Shown: positions 58,034-64,000 of the stretch, piece by piece
Layout of the letters: each line of letters begins with the position of its first letter
Position numbering within the stretch: position 1 is the stretch's first letter
NCBI GenBank assembly: GCA_037576215.1
Contig: JBANDB010000012.1
Span: forward strand, 1,116,001-1,180,000
Direction: 5' to 3'
DNA length: 64,000 nt
DNA from: Armillaria gallica
Lineage: Eukaryota > Basidiomycota > Agaricomycetes > Agaricales > Physalacriaceae
Translations under genes and position numbers: made by a program
Notes under the pieces: generated by a model
Seen by the model: only the letters and a program-made list of their open reading frames with translations
What the model was told of the DNA's origin: nothing
The model's database searches: none

Positions 58034-58463
58034 CGAAATTGAGGGGTCGTTGGGGAGTAAGGGTGATTGGACTCCCCCGACATGGATGTCTGTTTAAATA
58101 GAACAGCGAGGCAATTGCGGTGTCTCAGACGCATCTATTTTTAGCTTCGCGTTCCTTGACGTCCGAAAGCAAGAAACTGCAGTCCTTTCTGCAGATACAT
58201 CCTTCGTACTCGACTCGAGTGTGAATTTTGACGTTGCCGTTCGCTCAGGAGCCAGGAATATCGGCGAGAACGAGGTGGACTTGAGCAAACCTGGTGCCGT
58301 TGGGCTATTATAAGCACCGTCGGGAGGAGATTGGGAGCGTCGGACCGTCCGGAAAGACGGTTAACACTGTCCCAAAGCGATGAAATGAAAATCATAGATT
58401 GCAAGGCACATCAAGTGGTAACATGGAGTCGTGCTTCAAGCTTGGATATGGAACTTCTCTATC
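58034..58463. other. spacer between the membrane-protein gene and the dehydrogenase
   Basis: This is the promoter side of the DUF7702-like gene and the 3' flank of the dehydrogenase. No coding signal. Confidence 0.4.
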
Positions 58464-60069
58464 TTAGATCTTAAAAACGACGCGACCGGTTAGTCGGCCA
58501 GCCTCCATATCTGCGAGAACACTAGGAGCGATTAATATCAAGACTGAAACCTGAGCAAGAGCGCGCGTACTTGTTGACTTCTGAAAGATCTTTGACTTCG
58601 AAATGGCACTTCACTTTGCCTCGAGCGGCGAGATCCAGTGCATCAAGGGTATCTTGCTGGTTGCTAGCCCACCAATCATTGGTATTTGCAGATTTAAATA
58701 GACAGCTTTGCTTTAAGCTTACCCAGTCGCGGACCCTACAATGTGAAGTGCCTGTCAATCAACGAGATTACTATCAGCGGGGCGGATCTCAATTAGACGA
58801 TTAGACGAGTACTCACCTTAGCAACTAATAGGGGAATAGGCACGTTCAGAAGAGCCTCTCCAGGTGGCATACCCACAGCAACCAGCGTTCCGGCCTTGCG
58901 CAAATACATCAGCGCTTGATTGAAAGGCCTTGCCTGTGAGACAGATTGAACACAGCGCCCATAAGAATACCGCAGGAAGGAGACATACGTCACCGACAGC
59001 GAGGAGAGCAGCATGCGGACCAAGACCGCCTGCGGCTTGGATGACTTCCTCAACAAGGTCCTCGGTCTTCCTAAAGTCAATGAACTTCTCGGCTCCTAGT
59101 CCAAGGCACAGGTTTCTCTTCTCGTCGCCAGTATCTAGAAAGTGTTAGACCCGAAAGGAACGGGTTGATGGTGAGAGCATACCTATAGCTATAACGCGCA
59201 GTCCCATAGCTAAAGCATATTGGATAGCTTTGGCCATATTATATAAGTCTAAAGCAGCCGCACTGAATATAGTCCACATACCCAGATGGCCTAGTCCACC
59301 ACCAGCACCAGAGATTGCCACCCAATGGCCGATTCTCGCTTTAGTTTGTTTCAACGCCCTGTACACAGTCAATCCCTGGTTACAAAGAGGCATTCGTGTC
59401 GGGTACGGAGATTAGTAGCGATGACACGCACGGCACATAAGATGGGAGCCGCTTCATCGCTCGGAAGTTCATCGGGGATTGGGGTAACGTAGTCAATGAA
59501 CGACACCTATGCAGGATGAGATTGGGTTTCATCGCCCAGGGAGACGCTCACAATGTAGTCAGCAAATGCCCCGTCCTTGCAAAACCCATGAGAATGCGTG
59601 TCGGCCACGGGGCAGACTAGACGGCAGCAAGTTAACAATAGCTGAAAGTATAGATTTAAGCACTTACGTGCATCATTCCCGAGGTAACACTGTTCGCATC
59701 TATAAACCATTCAATTCGCATTCACCGGTTTGTTGCAAGACGTTCGTACTTCGAACAGGTATTCGCGACCCATTTCGTGCCCACTCTATCTCCTACTTTG
59801 ATGCTGGTATCGGCGCTGTGGTTAGGCCCAATAGCAACAATACGCCCGACTCCTTCGTGGCCGCCGACAACAGGAATGTCAGGCTTCTGCAACCAGTCTC
59901 CGTTCTTCGCGTGCAAATCGGAATGGCAGCACCCTGCGTATTCCAGCTTGATAAGGCATTCTCCTGGCGCAAGGGCGTCAGGCTGCTTGACAGGATAATC
60001 GTTCCGGAGTACCAAATCCTCTTTGAGCTGGACGATGACAGCTGCGCGTGCGGTCTGGGGGATAGACAT
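58464..60069 (-). CDS. zinc-dependent alcohol dehydrogenase (ADH1-type MDR)
   Basis: This is a cytosolic NAD(P)-dependent medium-chain dehydrogenase interconverting alcohols and aldehydes or ketones. ATG 60069 gives [20 protein letters not shown]. The catalytic zinc ligand Cys is in [15 protein letters not shown], followed by [13 protein letters not shown] with the His-Glu pair. Splicing across the intron near 59708-59750 restores the structural zinc loop [16 protein letters not shown], with [11 protein letters not shown] after the next intron. The Rossmann motif [15 protein letters not shown] lies near 59300; [11 protein letters not shown] and [20 protein letters not shown] follow. The end is [14 protein letters not shown] with TAA at 58464-58466. 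Around eight introns are needed. Length (about 350 residues) is normal. It could process alcohols made by the P450s, but nothing links them beyond distance. Confidence 0.9.
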
Positions 60070-61989
60070 TGTTAAGAAAACATGACTCTGTACCGGTATT
60101 TATGACAAGTACTCACCGAAGCATGTGTTCTTTCCGCGAAGCAACGTTATGAGGCCCAGGTGTCCAATCTAACACTACGCCGTCTAAGTAACTTATTAAT
60201 GCGGGGCTCCGACGGCGATATCGGATGACTTTGAACGTCGAAAAGGAGTATAGTGCTGATTTATTTCTGATAGAAACGGATGTTCAGGACGGAATATGTA
60301 TGGACAGTCAGCGCAAATGTCATACCATGGCCGTGGGGCGGAGGAGGCAAGCCGTCGGGTTACTTGAGAGGAAATAGAGCTCCAAGAATAGCAAAAGTTG
60401 AGAAGGCCAGATGTCGTCAAGGCTCTGCGAGTGAATAGAAGAAAGTGCCGGATTGTGAAACCAAAGATGCAAGAGAGTAGGAGCCGAGTCGCGTGCCCCC
60501 CTGGATTTCTTAGCATTCTCGTAAATTTCCGTCACTCTCTGTCCCCTTCAAGGGTGCGTTTTGCATCGGCGGAGATAAAAGTATGTTCTTCAAGGATTTT
60601 AGCCATTGTTTTCGATTTCTGGACCTTCGGGTACACTATATGGGATTCTCTCGGCGTCTGAGATATCATATCAGCAGCTAGGTATCGATAAGCGCATAGC
60701 AAACGCACCCTTTGGTGTACCAAGAGCTTCTTTTAGTGCCCGGCTTCAGCTCTTCTGTTACGCGGAATTTGTCTGATTCCACTATCGGGGATAGTACGCT
60801 AAGCGTTATCATAGATTTCTTGTCTGTTCTGTTAGAATAGAGAGCAGACACTGTATAGAGCAAAATTTAAGGATTACAGAACGTGCTAGCGAGCGCACGA
60901 AAACAAGGAAGTGGTGGTGGAAAGCAAAAGATGACGCGTAGCTGCCAGAACCGGCTACCGTAAGTGACCGAGTTACCGGTAGTAACCGGGAACCGAGTCT
61001 GCGCATCCCTCTGTCCTCCGGATCATTGTTGCCGCTGGCCAGTACCAAACCTTGCTTCCGTACACGAACAAACTACTTTCATGCTGTACGACACCCCTTG
61101 GAGCATCCTTACTCGACGTCGTTCTGTAGGTGGTCCTCAGTGTTAGAATCGCGGGGCCGAACTCAAACGAAGTGAGTAGCAAAAAGGTTTACATCTGTGG
61201 CAAATGCGACATGGTGACTAACTACGAAACATACTAGCTTATATACTACGAAATCTCCGCGGAAATAAGTAAGCATGTAAGTGAATCCGTACGAGAACCA
61301 AACGGCGACTAACTGTCTGCCATGAGAAGCTCGAATATCCCACACTCAGTGTTACTAAAAATGTCTGTGCTAGTACTTGGAAATTTGACGAAGGGTTCTA
61401 TCTTGCAGACACTCCTTGGCGCCTGTTTTCCATGTTAATGTTTTCACATCTTGCGGTGACCTCTCGAACGTTCCTGGTGTTCCGGTTTTGTCTATCTTAT
61501 ATATTGGTGTATTGTCCTTGCATCTTTCACTTCCTTTTTGCACTATTCTCTGGCCATCTCGACGTACGATATCCTCCAATTTCCCCCTGTTCACGACACC
61601 CAGTGGTTTCAACTGCACGCGCTTCGAATCCATTTGGCAAAGTACTTCCCTTCCATCCGAGGGCAAATCGAACTACTGTGCATTACTCTCATGTGCTATC
61701 GCTATTATGTCTGCCTTTTCCTCACTGTTCGCTTCTCTAGAAAAGGCCTTGGACGCATGGGTGTGCTAGCCCTCAACCGAACCTGCTAAGTAGTTCGGTG
61801 AGTCGAGGGAGATCATAGCAAGCCACACATCACGAGCAGTTCGAACAATTTTACATAAATTAGATTGACCCTATGGCGGAGGGTTATTTTGGCGACGGAA
61901 TATACTCTAGTGGCATACAGGAAAACCATACGGAAGGATACAGACGAATATCATGGCAAAAGGCTTAAGTCGACAGTAGGTTCTTCCTG
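60070..61989. other. gene-free stretch
   Basis: I see no domain, signal peptide or repeat here. Short overlapping frames occur on both strands in pyrimidine-rich sequence, with nothing to choose between them. The 60070-60150 part is the upstream flank of the dehydrogenase. Confidence 0.45.
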
Positions 61990-63295
61990 TCAATTTCTTT
62001 CTAGATCAATAGTAATACGCATGCCACTCCCGAAAACGCTATCACGAACGCGATTATCATCCATCTCCAACCCACCGACCTCGGACTTGATCTCGTGGTC
62101 GTTGTTCACCGCGCGCTCCTCAGCGGAGACACTTTTTGATTGAGGAACGGGATGACCACCGAATTGTATCGTAGAGACCGTATTTCTCGATTTCCAGCTA
62201 TCACTGGGACGTGCTTGTCCCGATGCGACGCGTCCCACGATAAGAGTAGGTGCGAGTCCCTTCAACAGCATCAGTGCTTGAGCTATCTCAGGAGAAGATG
62301 GACGAACTGTGATAGAGACGTATATCATTTCCGGATAAACGGACGTGTAATTGCTGTGAAGATTAAAAGCCATCCAAAATATTAGAGAGACGGCATAGAG
62401 CGAAGCCGATTCAACAAGAATTTCGATGACGCGGCGGTAGGCACCAACGTTATCCGAAGATCTCCCGACTGTTATGATTCGGTAGATGATCAGAATGGTA
62501 CAGAACAGCGTAGTTCCCAAAGAGAGCGAAAGGTACACGGTAAGCCATTGGATTTCTTCCATCCCCACTTTCAATGGATCATCCGACGTAGGAAGGTGGA
62601 TATCGTCCAACAGGGCCAACCAGCCAAAAACTGCTATGTGTTACTCCCCTGAGGAAGACAAGAAGACCCAAAGCCATACCGTTTTGAGAGGAAAGTAACA
62701 GTGTTGGTAATGCGATGACTTCATAACGACCACCCCAAATAACCCAGCAGCGCCAGATCTAATTAAGCATTCAGTATTCTTCATGAAAGGAAGAAATTTC
62801 CAGAAATTACGACAGACCATAATAGCGTCGGCGATGCTAGTAGTGAGCCCGGACGTAATTCCGGCCGACCAATGATATACAAGCCACGGAGTGGAGATGC
62901 CACTGCCCCATGCGTTCAATGTGGTGACAAAGGTCTCCCCATTCTTGACAAAAGCATACTGGGTGAAGCTCCACTCGATAGCCACATAAATTGAAGTGAA
63001 CATGTACAAGATGACGATGATGAGAACCATGGCAGTTCTTGCTTTCGTTCGTCTTTCTTTGTTGGAGGCTGTAGATGTTTAGATCATGTATGCATTCCTG
63101 ACATATACATTTAAAGACCTAACATACCTATTGCCCATAGAGTGACTGCTAGGGTGCACGTATAGATGCCTGTGATCGTTTAGGATAGGTACATTACGCG
63201 CACATTGGTGCAAGTCACAGACCATGGAGAAAAACTTCAAGGAGTGTTGCGTTGAACAACGGCTCAAGAGCAGAGATATAGCCTTCGTCTGACAT
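61990..63295 (-). CDS. fungal seven-TM integral membrane protein, paralog of 21027-22231
   Basis: ATG 63295 gives MSDEGYISALEPLFNATLLE. Short exons follow: GIYTCTLAVTLWAI, then NKERRTKARTAMVLIIVILY and YVAIEWSFTQYAFVKNGETF, TSIADAIM, IWRCWVIWGGRYEVIALPTL, then WLTVYLSLSLGTTLFCTILI and VESASLYAVSLIFWMAFN. After the last helix, GLAPTLIVGRVASGQARPSD leads into a hydrophilic tail ending at 61990. The exon pattern, IWRCW loop and RVASG match the 21-kb gene, but the sequence is clearly diverged, so the duplication is old. Both have long cytoplasm-like polar tails. Function unknown. Confidence 0.72.
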
Positions 63296-64000
63296 AGTAG
63301 TAGATCCCGGGCAAAGAGTAGACCAAGCCCGATGTCCGCCTTATGTAGCGCACCTAGCCCCAACCCCAGCTTCATCGTGTTCTCTGCATCAAGATCCTTA
63401 TGAAACCTGAACAAAGAGCGGTAGATAGAAGCCGTGATTCTAGAAATAAGTGCTATATGGCGTCCAGGGACAGTGTTAGTTCAACAAAGAATCAATGATA
63501 GCACATGCATCCAGAAGAAATGCAAGGCAGGCATATCTAGAATGTATTGTATCATCGGGTGACTTCCCGCAGGATTTGCGAACCTAAACTAAATTCTAGA
63601 CGCATAGCAACCACCCCATATGGAAGGATGCCGAGCGGCCGACATCAACTTTTGACCCTGTTGATGGATTTTGATAGGATTTCAGCTTTCCTAAAATTTA
63701 ATCTAGACGACCCCTCCGACCCCCCCTTCCAGACCTAAATCCTTGTTGTAGATTTCGTTGCTAGGATATTTCAAAGTCCGCCAATCTCGATTCGCAACCT
63801 CCTCCTGCTGCTAGGCTCGTATGAACTTGTAGCTCATGAAGTAGCCTTCGAATCGTCGCGCGACACCATATCTCTCGTCGTTAAGGGATCAGTGGAGGGG
63901 AAGGTCCACTTTTCTTTTATAATCATTTTCCCGGCAATACGGCACATGGTGGGTAGCATTTTATAACGCGTTTGATGATTGTTGGCTTACGGTCTGAAAA
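63296..64000. other. window edge, no supported gene
   Basis: Upstream flank of the 7TM gene. A C-rich patch (GACGACCCCTCCGACCCCCCC near 63696) is present, but I found no matching inverted copy inside the window. Confidence 0.4.

Noticed and set aside
1..60069. A secondary-metabolite biosynthetic cluster
   Set aside because: P450s, transporters and a dehydrogenase are present but no PKS, NRPS, terpene cyclase, prenyltransferase or pathway regulator is seen.
63640..63740. C-rich patch as one end of another G-tract MITE
   Set aside because: No inverted partner or target duplication was found before the window ends.

Overview
The window is genomic DNA of a filamentous basidiomycete, most likely an agaricomycete mushroom. 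The evidence is: many genes split by 45-60 nt GT-AG introns, clustered intron-rich P450s, agaric-type F-box/LRR proteins, HET-domain proteins, fungal-only multi-pass membrane families (a 7TM family with an IWRCW motif, and a DUF7702-like one) and an Ssu1/TDT anion exporter. I saw no tRNA, rRNA, CRISPR or bacterial-style operon.

Layout. 0-16 kb: a cluster of paralogous P450s (a 3' part at the window edge, one complete gene, one pseudogene, and one complete gene on the minus strand), an F-box gene split by a 1.3-kb TIR transposon, a frameshifted MFS transporter, and a 190-bp Harbinger-like MITE. 16-19 kb: gene-poor, with a 303-bp G-tract MITE. 19-22 kb: an Ssu1-like exporter and a 7TM protein. 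22.4-26.8 kb: two diverged 2.1-kb tandem repeats, each with two copies of a smaller sub-repeat. 27.3-29 kb: an F-box protein. 29.1-48.6 kb: three tandem copies (A, B, C) of a module made of an MFS transporter plus a GH30 endo-beta-1,6-galactanase-like gene. All three transporters look intact. Only GH30-C is complete; A and B share the same 5' deletion, and copy A is also split by a 4.7-kb inverted copy of the P450/F-box 3'-end segment from the left of the window. 49-57 kb: two tandem HET pseudogenes interleaved with GH30 relics, so the GH30 array was once longer. 57-64 kb: a DUF7702-like membrane protein, a zinc alcohol dehydrogenase and a second 7TM protein.

How it fits together. The P450s, MFS transporters and dehydrogenase could serve oxidative or secondary metabolism, but no backbone enzyme (PKS, NRPS or terpene synthase) is visible, so I do not call a biosynthetic cluster. 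The secreted GH30 and adjacent MFS genes fit polysaccharide attack plus small-molecule transport. The main theme is structural: repeated segmental duplication, one inverted duplicative insertion into an enzyme gene, transposon insertions with clear target duplications, and decay of the extra copies. Exon boundaries were read by eye from splice sites and paralog comparison; none is supported by RNA.
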